This document shows positions 6,894 to 14,025 of a stretch of 43,941 nt of DNA, piece by piece; position 1 is the stretch's first letter; the number at the start of each line of letters is the position of its first letter. A program made the translations under genes and the position numbers. The stretch spans positions 1-43,941 of the forward strand of contig CAYMBX010000004.1 in assembly GCA_964388785.1 (NCBI GenBank). Reading direction: 5' to 3'. The notes under the pieces were generated by a model. It did no database searches. It worked only from the letters and a program-made list of their open reading frames with translations, and had not been told where the DNA came from. This stretch comes from VGKU01 sp964388785 (GTDB lineage Bacteria > Patescibacteriota > Patescibacteriia > UBA9934 > GWF2-40-263).

Positions 6894-7706
6894 GTGCTCA
6901 TTTTATTTGATGTTGATAAGACGCTCATCGATCGTGAGTATCGTTATACGCAGGAAGGTCTGGAGCAGGCGGTCGCCCGGGCCATCGGCTGCGGACACGT
7001 GGTCGGATTGAATTCCGACACCCCACTTACTGCACTCCTGCGGATTCGCGACGAGTTGGGTATGAACGGCCCTGTCATCGCCGAGCGCGGTGCGGTCGTC
7101 TGGCTGGACGGAGCAATCCATCCGACCGGAACGATTCCACGCGATCGTTTCAAGGTGCTCAGAAATCGCGTGCTGGACGAGTTGACCGGCGCTGGCGACG
7201 TTGAGGCCATTCTGGGTGATCCAACGGCGATCATTCGGTCTCAAGGTTATGCGACCAGAGAGCCTCGGCAAGTCGTGTTCTCAAGCGCACTGCGTTTGTT
7301 CAGTCTTCACTTTGCCGCACGTCGGATCGATGGGACAAGCTATGAACACGATCCCGAACTCCTCGCGCGCATCGAGCGGGTCACGCGTGAGCATGCGGGG
7401 TCTATCATGGGTCACATCCCTCTCGATTGGGATGTCAATCCGGAATACGGGATTCTCATCCTGCATGCGATCGAGAGCTGTAAACGCTCTGGCGTGAAAA
7501 CGTTGATGAAGTTGATGGGCCTGAAGAACACCATTATGATCGGTGATAGTCTGTTCGACCACGTGGATCTTCCGGGTGTCAAACAATGGGCGGTCGGCAA
7601 TGCGGCACCGGCTTATCTGGCGGTGTGCGAGCGAGTTGCCTCAGCTTCCTATACGGCCGGAGCCATCGAACTACTCGAGGTTCTTTTTTCCACAGGGACG
7701 GATTGA
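6894..7706 (+). CDS. HAD-superfamily phosphatase (IIB-like), GTG start
   Basis: This 270-residue protein has motif I LFDVDKTLID (Asp6, Asp8), GLNSDTPL at 38-45 as motif II, IAERGAVVW at 62-70, a long insert (cap) at about 80-195 and motif IV MIGDSLFDHVDLPG (215-228). The order, with a large C2-type cap and the phrase AERGA, resembles type IIB phosphatases that act on sugar phosphates. It starts at GTG 6894, fixed by GGAGGTGA five bases upstream; no ATG is available near that site. The gene is GC-rich. Together with the neighbouring kinase and PRTase-like gene it could belong to sugar or nucleotide salvage, but this is inference. Confidence 0.75.
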   Translation: MLILFDVDKTLIDREYRYTQEGLEQAVARAIGCGHVVGLNSDTPLTALLRIRDELGMNGPVIAERGAVVWLDGAIHPTGTIPRDRFKVLRNRVLDELTGAGDVEAILGDPTAIIRSQGYATREPRQVVFSSALRLFSLHFAARRIDGTSYEHDPELLARIERVTREHAGSIMGHIPLDWDVNPEYGILILHAIESCKRSGVKTLMKLMGLKNTIMIGDSLFDHVDLPGVKQWAVGNAAPAYLAVCERVASASYTAGAIELLEVLFSTGTD

Positions 7707-7770
7707 CAAGCTGTTTGAGAGGATGCCACTCTTAGGTCTAGCCCTTCCTACCCCCTCGTAGAGGTGTTCC

Positions 7771-8730
7771 ATGGATCCAGATCATCCCCATCATGCTCCC
7801 GGTGCTGCGCGCTACGTGGTTTCGCAGGACCTTTCCATGCTCCTGGAACGTTGGATGCACGTCCGGTTCGGTCGTGTGGTCGATCTCGACTACGGCGCGA
7901 TTCGCGCAGAGCTCACCGACATCCTGACGTTCAACGGTCACGTTTTCGAGAGTGTCGGGGATGCGGAGCTGAGGGATGGGATCGCCGTCTTGCTGCAGGA
8001 CGATCCTCGTCCGGTCATTTCGGTCGATCCGGTCTACTGGCCAACAGCGTTGATGCTGCAGCTCACGCGCTGTGTCGGCCACGATCTTCAGAAGGTCGAG
8101 GGTGTGCACCCACGCTTCGGATACCCGCAGTGTGAGGAGCAGTTCCGTCAGATCGCCTGTTCGCTTCAGGCCGGTACGGACGATTCCTCGCGTGTCGCGG
8201 TGACACTCGTCGATGACGTGGTCTACTCCGGCAGCGTCGTGCGTGCTATCGCCGAAGGGCTTTCACGCTATGGGGTGGATGTTCGGCGTGTCGTGTGCGG
8301 GATCGCTGTGGCGCCCCCCGAGGGATCCGATCCCGTGACGATCTGTGCGGAGATCGGTGCTGAACTTTCCTATGTGCGCTGCTACGGCATTGCCGGTACA
8401 CCTCCGGCCGTCGACGAGGTGTGCGAGCGCGACTTCTTTGCCTTCTGTCCGATGACAGGGCGTACGCTTTTCGGTGCGCCGCAGGACACAGGCGTTCCCT
8501 ACATCGCCCCCTTCGGCCGGCCGGTCGATTGGGCGACGTTCGACCAAGCTCAGGAGCCCCGGATCTCCCAGCGGCTCATCCGGCTCAACGTCCGGACGCT
8601 CGAGATGATCGAGCACGGGCTGGGTCAACACATCACCTTCTCACATCTCGATCGGGTGCCTCTGGGTGTTCGGCATCCCAAGGTCGCGAGCGAGTCCGTG
8701 CGCGAGCACTTGCTCGCTCATCTGGACTGA
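7771..8730 (+). CDS. Phosphoribosyltransferase-like protein
   Basis: This 319-residue protein contains VTLVDDVVYSGSVVRAI (144-160), the PRPP-binding loop of type I phosphoribosyltransferases (two acidic residues followed by SG). About 75 residues before it is a substrate-side strand PVISVDPVYWPTALML. The C-terminal third (from about 210) does not match any family I recognise. ATG 7771 is preceded by GAGGTG. Type I PRTases act in nucleotide salvage or as regulators such as PyrR, and specificity cannot be assigned. The gene is strongly GC-rich and ends in a private terminator at 8748. Confidence 0.65.
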   Translation: MDPDHPHHAPGAARYVVSQDLSMLLERWMHVRFGRVVDLDYGAIRAELTDILTFNGHVFESVGDAELRDGIAVLLQDDPRPVISVDPVYWPTALMLQLTRCVGHDLQKVEGVHPRFGYPQCEEQFRQIACSLQAGTDDSSRVAVTLVDDVVYSGSVVRAIAEGLSRYGVDVRRVVCGIAVAPPEGSDPVTICAEIGAELSYVRCYGIAGTPPAVDEVCERDFFAFCPMTGRTLFGAPQDTGVPYIAPFGRPVDWATFDQAQEPRISQRLIRLNVRTLEMIEHGLGQHITFSHLDRVPLGVRHPKVASESVREHLLAHLD

Positions 8731-8747
8731 CGTCCACATTTCTCACT

Positions 8748-8772
8748 AAGCGGTTCCATCCGCTTTTTTTTT
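8748..8772 (+). terminator. Intrinsic terminator after the PRTase-like gene
   Basis: AAGCGG (8748-8753) pairs with CCGCTT (8760-8765), followed by an unbroken T-tract to 8772. The end of the T-tract doubles as the -35 region of the next promoter. Confidence 0.85.
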
Positions 8773-8799
8773 GCTAAATTCCGCTGCACGGTTTATGAT
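8771..8799 (+). promoter_or_regulatory. Promoter of the M20 hydrolase gene
   Basis: -35 TTGCTA (8771-8776), 17-base spacer, -10 TATGAT (8794-8799), then an AAAGGAGG Shine-Dalgarno and ATG at 8825. It abuts the preceding terminator. Confidence 0.55.
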
Positions 8800-8824
8800 T
8801 TTATCGCCTGAAAGGAGGCGAAGC

Positions 8825-10012
8825 ATGAACACCCAGGATTCAGTTCTTTCACTGCTCGACCGGCTGTGTCGAACGCGGGGGTACCGTGTGGACAAAGGCG
8901 GTCCCGGTGAACGTGCCATCGCGGAGCTTGTCGCTGAGGAGTTGCGGCGGTTCCCTTGGCTCACGGTCGAGGTTGTGCATCTTGGGGACGAGATCTACAA
9001 CGTGCTGGCTTTTGACGGCGATCCATCGCAGACCGATCTGCTCGTGGTCGGCCACCTCGACACTGTGATTCCAAGCCCCAACTGGCAGCATGAGGAGTTC
9101 TCAAGCGACGGAGTCAACTACTACGCGCTCGGTGCGTGCGACACGCGCGGCGGTATCGCCGCTTGCCTCGACGCGATCGGCCGGGTCGGGCCGACGCGCA
9201 AGGTCGGCTACCTGTTCTACGGCGATGAGGAGTACCAGTTCGTCGGGATGCAACGGTTCGTCGATGCCAATCCCACCGTCGCGCCGAAGTTCGGCTTGTC
9301 GGTGTGCGGTGGCAAGGGCGAAGCGTACCTGGGCTGGCGCGGATGCACAGAGATCGAGTTTCTCTTTGAGGGAGTCTCCGGTCACGCCTCGCGCGCTTGG
9401 GCTGGTGCCAATGCGGCGGAAGCCGCAGCGCATGTGATGGAAGCTGTCCGTCTTGCCTGTGTTCAGTACCCGGGTGAGCTCAAGACGGCCGCGAACATCG
9501 CTGCTGTGCATGCGGGATCGCTCGAGATGGGTGACAAGCCCTATGTGCTCGGCGAGACGCCACAGATGCCACCGCCGATGAAGAACGTCGCCAACAAAAT
9601 CCCCAACGTCGCTTGGACGCTCCTCGATGTGCGTCCCGGTGACCGCGGCGTGAGCGCGGTGTTCATCGAGGATGTGGCTCGTAAGGCTCTTGCGGCTTGG
9701 AACGCGGCGAAGGAGCATACGGCAAAGCTTACGGTTCACGTGAACTTCGAGATGCCCTCCTACATCGCGGACACGGAGCGGATCGCACCGTTGTTCGAGA
9801 CCTTTCGTCCCGTTCATGGAGGCAAGATCAGCCCTCCGGCCACCACCGGCTTCCTCGACGCGACGCTCATCTCCGGTCGTCACGGCACGCAGTTCATGTG
9901 CTTGTCTCCGATGAGTGACAACGAACATTCGGCTGACGAGTGCGTCTCGATCGAAGGTCTCATCGCCTACCGCGACTGCATGGATAAGCTGCTGAGCGGC
10001 TACAAGATCTGA
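8825..10012 (+). CDS. M20-family metallo-hydrolase (peptidase/deacylase)
   Basis: This 395-residue M20 enzyme has VVGHLDTV at 74-81 (His77, Asp79), GACDTRGG at 104-110 (bridging Asp106), YGDEEYQ at 132-138 (general base Glu135, ligand Glu136), a dimerisation-domain motif GVSGHASRAWAG and the C-terminal DNEHSADE, where the last metal-binding His lies. Family members are dipeptidases, acetylornithine or succinyl-diaminopimelate deacylases. I see nothing deciding among them. The start is fixed by AAAGGAGG six bases upstream. The gene has its own promoter and terminator and is GC-rich. The next gene is an S66 peptidase, so the two may both process peptides or peptide conjugates. Confidence 0.85.
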   Translation: MNTQDSVLSLLDRLCRTRGYRVDKGGPGERAIAELVAEELRRFPWLTVEVVHLGDEIYNVLAFDGDPSQTDLLVVGHLDTVIPSPNWQHEEFSSDGVNYYALGACDTRGGIAACLDAIGRVGPTRKVGYLFYGDEEYQFVGMQRFVDANPTVAPKFGLSVCGGKGEAYLGWRGCTEIEFLFEGVSGHASRAWAGANAAEAAAHVMEAVRLACVQYPGELKTAANIAAVHAGSLEMGDKPYVLGETPQMPPPMKNVANKIPNVAWTLLDVRPGDRGVSAVFIEDVARKALAAWNAAKEHTAKLTVHVNFEMPSYIADTERIAPLFETFRPVHGGKISPPATTGFLDATLISGRHGTQFMCLSPMSDNEHSADECVSIEGLIAYRDCMDKLLSGYKI

Positions 10013-10036
10013 TCCTCCACACGGAGGATCTTTTTT
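10011..10036 (+). terminator. Intrinsic terminator of the M20 gene
   Basis: A perfect 8-bp stem pairs GATCCTCC (10011-10018) with GGAGGATC (10023-10030), with loop ACAC, then TTTTTT. The stem includes the last two bases of the stop codon. Confidence 0.9.
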
Positions 10037-10056
10037 GTTCCATGTGAATGATCTGT

Positions 10057-10062
10057 TATGAT
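10057..10062 (+). promoter_or_regulatory. -10 box of the S66 peptidase gene (leaderless start likely)
   Basis: TATGAT at 10057-10062 ends eight bases before the ATG at 10071, and no Shine-Dalgarno lies between. Transcription would start at or within a base or two of the start codon. A poor -35 (TTGTTC, 10035-10040) overlaps the preceding T-tract. Confidence 0.5.
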
Positions 10063-10070
10063 TTGACCGT

Positions 10071-11045
10071 ATGAACATCCTGTTTCCTGCGCCACTTACG
10101 CAAGGAGGAGAAGTAAGAGTTGTTTCTTTTTCGACCAGTTTGCGCGTGGTTCCCGTGCGTGTCCGTAAGGAAAGTCAGCGGAGATTAGAGGTGTTAGGTT
10201 TTCGTATCTCTTATGGAAAAAACGTCTTGCGGTCGGGTTTATTTCGAACTGCGTCGATTGAGGAACGTCTGGCGGATTTCAACGAGGCACTTGCGGATCC
10301 GGGGGTGGACGCGATTCTCGCGTCTCGCGGGGGATTTTCCGTAAATCAGCTGTTGCCGTTTCTAGATTTTGCGTCGATTCGTAAGGCGGGCAAAATTATT
10401 TGCGGACATTCCGACATGACCGCACTTGTGAACGCGGTTTTTGCACGAGCAGGTCTGGTGACATACCTCGGTCCAAATTTTTCGACGATCGGAAGAACAC
10501 CCTGTGTTGATTACACATTGGATTATTTTGTGCGCGCTCTTCAACAGCCGGCTACGTTTTTTGTACAGCCGTCCAAACGCTGTGGCGAAACGTCTGTGAC
10601 TCATCGCAATCCTGGCCCGTTTACGATTCGTTCAGGCGAAGCAGAGGGAATGATTGTGGGGGGTAATCTGTGCACGTTTAATCTTTTGCAAGGGACTCCG
10701 TATATGCCCAAGTTAGAAGGGGCCATTCTTTGGCTTGAGGATGACGATCTTACGGGTAAATGGAGTGCTCAAGAATTTGATCGCAATCTTGAGTCGGTTT
10801 TGCAGCAACCTGGTGCGGAACAGATTCGTGGTTTGGTCATTGGTCGATTTCAGAAAGGATCTAAAATGAATCGGGGGAAAATCAGAGAAATCATTCGAAC
10901 AAAATGTTTATCAAAAAAGATTCCGGTCGTTGCGGGGGTGGATTTTGGTCACACGGCACCGCAATGCACACTTCCGATCGGAGCCTTGGCACGAGTGAAA
11001 GCCGGTCCGAAGCGAATTTCTTTGGAAATAATCCAGGGGCGTTGA
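10071..11045 (+). CDS. S66-family carboxypeptidase, MccF-like
   Basis: This 324-residue serine peptidase of family S66 has nucleophile Ser114 in ICGHSDMTAL, Glu223 in ILWLEDDD and His294 in VDFGHTAPQ. These form the Ser-Glu-His triad of LD-carboxypeptidase and MccF. GGNLCTFNLLQGTPYMPKLEG (198-218) and IRGLVIGRFQ match the MccF-like branch, whose studied member cleaves aminoacyl-nucleotide amide bonds of microcin C. The LdcA branch trims murein tetrapeptides. No signal peptide is visible, so a cytoplasmic role is likely. The next gene is a GNAT acetyltransferase. It is AT-richer than the flanking M20 and GNAT genes. Function as a peptidoglycan-recycling enzyme is the alternative. Confidence 0.85.
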   Translation: MNILFPAPLTQGGEVRVVSFSTSLRVVPVRVRKESQRRLEVLGFRISYGKNVLRSGLFRTASIEERLADFNEALADPGVDAILASRGGFSVNQLLPFLDFASIRKAGKIICGHSDMTALVNAVFARAGLVTYLGPNFSTIGRTPCVDYTLDYFVRALQQPATFFVQPSKRCGETSVTHRNPGPFTIRSGEAEGMIVGGNLCTFNLLQGTPYMPKLEGAILWLEDDDLTGKWSAQEFDRNLESVLQQPGAEQIRGLVIGRFQKGSKMNRGKIREIIRTKCLSKKIPVVAGVDFGHTAPQCTLPIGALARVKAGPKRISLEIIQGR

Positions 11046-11098
11046 CGAATTGTCCCTGAGTGATTATTCTCACTGAGGCTTGAGAGCCTGGAGGAAGC

Positions 11099-11794
11099 AT
11101 GACAATCACCATCGAACCGTTTCAGCCGCATAGCGGCGATCACGGGATGCTCGCACGTCTCGTTGAGTGCTATCGTGAAGTATTCGCCGAGCCGCCATGG
11201 AATGAATGGCTCAAGTGTTCCGTCTGCGGTGCGTTTTGGGGTAAACCTCAGGCAGCCGAACTCGCCTCCATTCGGTTTTTCCACTGTGACCAACCGGTCG
11301 TCGACTATTGGCCGCATGCCGAAGTGGTCTCCGATCTTTTGGATGCGCTCGATCCCAACTCGGTCGTCTGGCTGGCAGTGGAACGCATCCAGAACGAGGC
11401 GCACGTCATCGGGTTCACGTGGGGATCACCGCTCTCCACCAAGTGGCATAAGTTCGAACCCGAACTGTGTGAGAGTCTTCGGCGTGAACTCGGTTCTCAT
11501 CTGCCGGATGATCCGTCGATCATTTATCAGACCGAGATCGGTGTACGGACGAGTCACCGAAATCAGGGTTTGGCTCGACGTCTCGCTGCTCGGCGCAATC
11601 GAGACTTCCTCGACCGTGGATTCCACACCGGCGTTCTGAAGGTGCGCGAGAAGCCCGAGCCCTCCGTGACCTTTCTGTGGTACACCCGACTCGGCTATCG
11701 GGTTGCCCATCGCTTCCCACCCGAGGACGGTCGTGTCGTGCTCGTGCGCGAGCTCGAGCCGAATCTGTTCGATCCCCATCCCGTATCTCTCTGA
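11099..11794 (+). CDS. GNAT-family N-acetyltransferase
   Basis: This 231-residue protein has the acetyl-CoA-binding motif TEIGVRTSHRNQGLARRL (145-162) and a preceding strand VIGFTWG, which define the GNAT fold. The N-terminal half has REVFAEPPWNEW followed by C40-x2-C43, and another cysteine at 63, possibly a small metal site. ATG 11099 is preceded by GGAGG. The acceptor substrate is unknown. It follows an MccF-like peptidase, a pairing reminiscent of microcin C self-protection where a GNAT (MccE) and MccF cooperate, but this GNAT is not evidently MccE-like. It ends in a terminator that contains its stop codon. The gene is GC-rich. Confidence 0.8.
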   Translation: MTITIEPFQPHSGDHGMLARLVECYREVFAEPPWNEWLKCSVCGAFWGKPQAAELASIRFFHCDQPVVDYWPHAEVVSDLLDALDPNSVVWLAVERIQNEAHVIGFTWGSPLSTKWHKFEPELCESLRRELGSHLPDDPSIIYQTEIGVRTSHRNQGLARRLAARRNRDFLDRGFHTGVLKVREKPEPSVTFLWYTRLGYRVAHRFPPEDGRVVLVRELEPNLFDPHPVSL

Positions 11795-11805
11795 TGCGGT
11801 TTTTT
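11781..11805 (+). terminator. Intrinsic terminator containing the GNAT stop codon
   Basis: CCGTATC (11781-11787) pairs with GATGCGG (11793-11799) with one G-U pair, loop TCTCT, then TTTTTT. The TGA stop is at 11792-11794, at the loop/stem junction. Confidence 0.65.
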
Positions 11806-11862
11806 CTTTTTTCTCTATTTTTCTTGCACCAAAACTCGTCAAACGGTATCATTCGGTTGATT

Positions 11863-12972
11863 ATGGGCACAATTTTATTGTTTATCATCGTTCTCTCTGT
11901 TCTCGTCTTTGTCCACGAACTCGGTCATTTTTTGGTGGCCAAAAAAATGGGCATGAAGGTGGAAGAATTTGGGTTTGGTTTTCCTCCGCGTGTGGTCGGG
12001 ATCCGTAAAGGCGAGACCGTCTATTCGATCAACTGGATTCCATTGGGTGGATTCGTGCGGATCAAAGGTGAATCCGGAGAACACAAGGAAGATAAAGACA
12101 GTTTCGCGTCGAAAAAAGCGTGGCAGCGTTTCTTGGTGCTGATTGCCGGTGTGGTAATGAATCTTTTCCTCGCTGCTGTGCTGCTTTCGGCTGGGTTCAT
12201 GATCGGGCTTCCGAGTATCATTGATGAAAATATTTCCTCGTCCGCACGCGTACGTGAGTCGTCGCTGACGGTCATGACGGTTGTGGAGGGCTCACCGGCG
12301 GCAACCGCGGGGATCACGCAAGGTGACACAATCGTCTCCATCAACGGACAGATTTTTGGCAATGCGCAGGAGGCGCGTGCATTTATTTCACAGCAGGCAG
12401 AAGACGGAATTTCTGTGGTTGTAGAAACGGGGGAGGGAACTGCCGTCACGCATGAATTGACCTCGGCGTATTTGCCGGAAGCACAAGTGAATGGGATTGG
12501 AATCGGGCTTGTGCAGACGGGATTGGTTGCGTATCCATTTTTTGAAGCGATTGGACAAGGGATTGCTGCGACCATTGCGTTTACGGGTGAGGTTGTGGGT
12601 GCGTTTGCCGGACTCATTGGAAATTTGTTAACGGGAAAGGGGTTGGGAGTTGATTTGTCAGGACCGGTTGGAATCGCGGTGATTACCGGCAAAGTGGCCG
12701 CGTTGGGGTTTGTTTATCTGCTGCAGTTTACGGCATTGCTTTCCATCAACTTGGCGGTGATTAATGTGCTGCCGTTTCCGGCGCTTGACGGAGGACGTGT
12801 GCTGTTTTTACTGATCGAAAAGTTGAGAGGAAGGGCGGTGAACGAGCGTATTGAAATTGCGGCACACAATCTTGGGTTTATTTTGCTGATGGTGCTTGTT
12901 GTGCTGGTGACGTATAAAGATTTTATGAATTATGGGAGTGAAATTATCGGAGCACTCAAATCACTGATATGA
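11863..12972 (+). CDS. rseP: RIP metalloprotease RseP (site-2 protease)
   Basis: This 369-residue intramembrane zinc protease has the zinc motif HELGH at 18-22 inside the first membrane helix, a central PDZ domain (about 125-195, with VEGSPAATAGITQGDTIVSI) and the third zinc ligand in NVLPFPALDGGR (Asp309). C-terminal transmembrane helices flank this motif. It cleaves membrane-anchored substrates such as anti-sigma factors or signal-peptide remnants. The start at 11863 is the first residue of the family-typical N-terminus. TATCAT lies ten bases upstream, so translation may start on a nearly leaderless transcript. It overlaps pheS by four bases (ATGA), so the two are co-transcribed and probably translationally coupled. 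Confidence 0.95.
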   Translation: MGTILLFIIVLSVLVFVHELGHFLVAKKMGMKVEEFGFGFPPRVVGIRKGETVYSINWIPLGGFVRIKGESGEHKEDKDSFASKKAWQRFLVLIAGVVMNLFLAAVLLSAGFMIGLPSIIDENISSSARVRESSLTVMTVVEGSPAATAGITQGDTIVSINGQIFGNAQEARAFISQQAEDGISVVVETGEGTAVTHELTSAYLPEAQVNGIGIGLVQTGLVAYPFFEAIGQGIAATIAFTGEVVGAFAGLIGNLLTGKGLGVDLSGPVGIAVITGKVAALGFVYLLQFTALLSINLAVINVLPFPALDGGRVLFLLIEKLRGRAVNERIEIAAHNLGFILLMVLVVLVTYKDFMNYGSEIIGALKSLI

Positions 12973-14024
12973 AAAACGAACTGGAACAACTGAAGCGGGA
13001 TTTTGACGCGCTGGTGGAGCAGGTGAAAGATCGCGCAGCGCTTGAAGATCTCAAAAATGAGTTTTTGGGTCGCAAAGGAAAACTGAAGGGATTGCTGAAA
13101 GACGTGGCACAACTGGCAGATGATGAACGTCGGACAATCGGTCAATTTGCCAATGAGATCAAAGAGATTTTGGAAGCGACCTACGGCGAAAAAGAACAAG
13201 AATTCGCGCGTGCCGACAAAGCGGAAGCGGCTGATCGCGAGTGGATCGACATTACGGAACCGGGTCGATTCCCACAGGAAGGTCACCTGCACCCGGTGAC
13301 GCAGGCCATCAACGAGATTGAGGATATTTTTGCGCGCATCGGATTTTTACGTTTTCCTGTTCCAGAAGTTGATTGGGATTACTATGCCTTTGAAGCGTTG
13401 AATTTTCCCAAAGACCATCCGGCTCGTGACGATTGGGAAACATTTTTTATTGATGCGCCTGCAGGAAAAAAAGGAGAGCTTGTTCCGGTTCCGCACATTT
13501 CCAACGTGCAAGTACGTGCCATGGAACAACTCGGTGCTCCGTTTCGCATTTTATACATTGGACGCGCGTTTCGCCGTCAAAGCGACACATCTCACCTTCC
13601 GATTCATCACCAATTCGAGGTGCTCATGGTCGATGAAAACGTCACACTCGCAAATTTGAAAGGTGTGATCGAGCATTTCGTGCACTCATATTTCGGCGCA
13701 GATCGGAAGATTCGTCTTCGTCCGCATCACTTTCGTTTTACCGAACCCAGTTTTGAGGTGGATATCAGTTGTGGGGTGTGCGGAGGAACGGGTAAAAATG
13801 CGACGGGTACGTGTCGATTGTGTAAAGAAGGTTGGCTGGAACTTGCCGGTGCGGGCATGACGCATCCAAATGTACTCAAGGCCGGCGGGATCGATCCCGA
13901 GAAATATACGGCGCTTGCCTTTGCGTTTGGAATCGAGCGCACCATGATGATGCGTGCAGGGATGAATGTGGATGACATTCGAATTTTGTATAAGAATGAT
14001 TTGCGATTTGTTAAACAGTTTTAG
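12969..14024 (+). CDS. pheS: Phenylalanyl-tRNA synthetase alpha subunit
   Basis: This 351-residue catalytic subunit has an N-terminal coiled coil (about 1-85) with the signature FLGRKGKLKGLLK, motif 2 around IGRAFRRQSDTSHLPIHHQFE, and the C-terminal GAGMTHPNVL with motif 3 AFAFGIERTMMMR. Residues 268-285 carry C-x2-C-x10-C-x2-C inside the segment before GAGMTHP. Many bacteria have a similar cysteine insertion that probably binds zinc. The enzyme forms an alpha2-beta2 tetramer with PheT, whose gene follows one base after the stop. It is co-transcribed with rseP through a four-base overlap. Confidence 0.97.
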   Translation: MKNELEQLKRDFDALVEQVKDRAALEDLKNEFLGRKGKLKGLLKDVAQLADDERRTIGQFANEIKEILEATYGEKEQEFARADKAEAADREWIDITEPGRFPQEGHLHPVTQAINEIEDIFARIGFLRFPVPEVDWDYYAFEALNFPKDHPARDDWETFFIDAPAGKKGELVPVPHISNVQVRAMEQLGAPFRILYIGRAFRRQSDTSHLPIHHQFEVLMVDENVTLANLKGVIEHFVHSYFGADRKIRLRPHHFRFTEPSFEVDISCGVCGGTGKNATGTCRLCKEGWLELAGAGMTHPNVLKAGGIDPEKYTALAFAFGIERTMMMRAGMNVDDIRILYKNDLRFVKQF

Positions 14025-14025
14025 T

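Noticed and set aside
4032..11794. Anti-phage defence island
   Set aside because: SLOG, PRTase and GNAT proteins occur in conflict systems, but no effector, nuclease, helicase or toxin-antitoxin pair is present.
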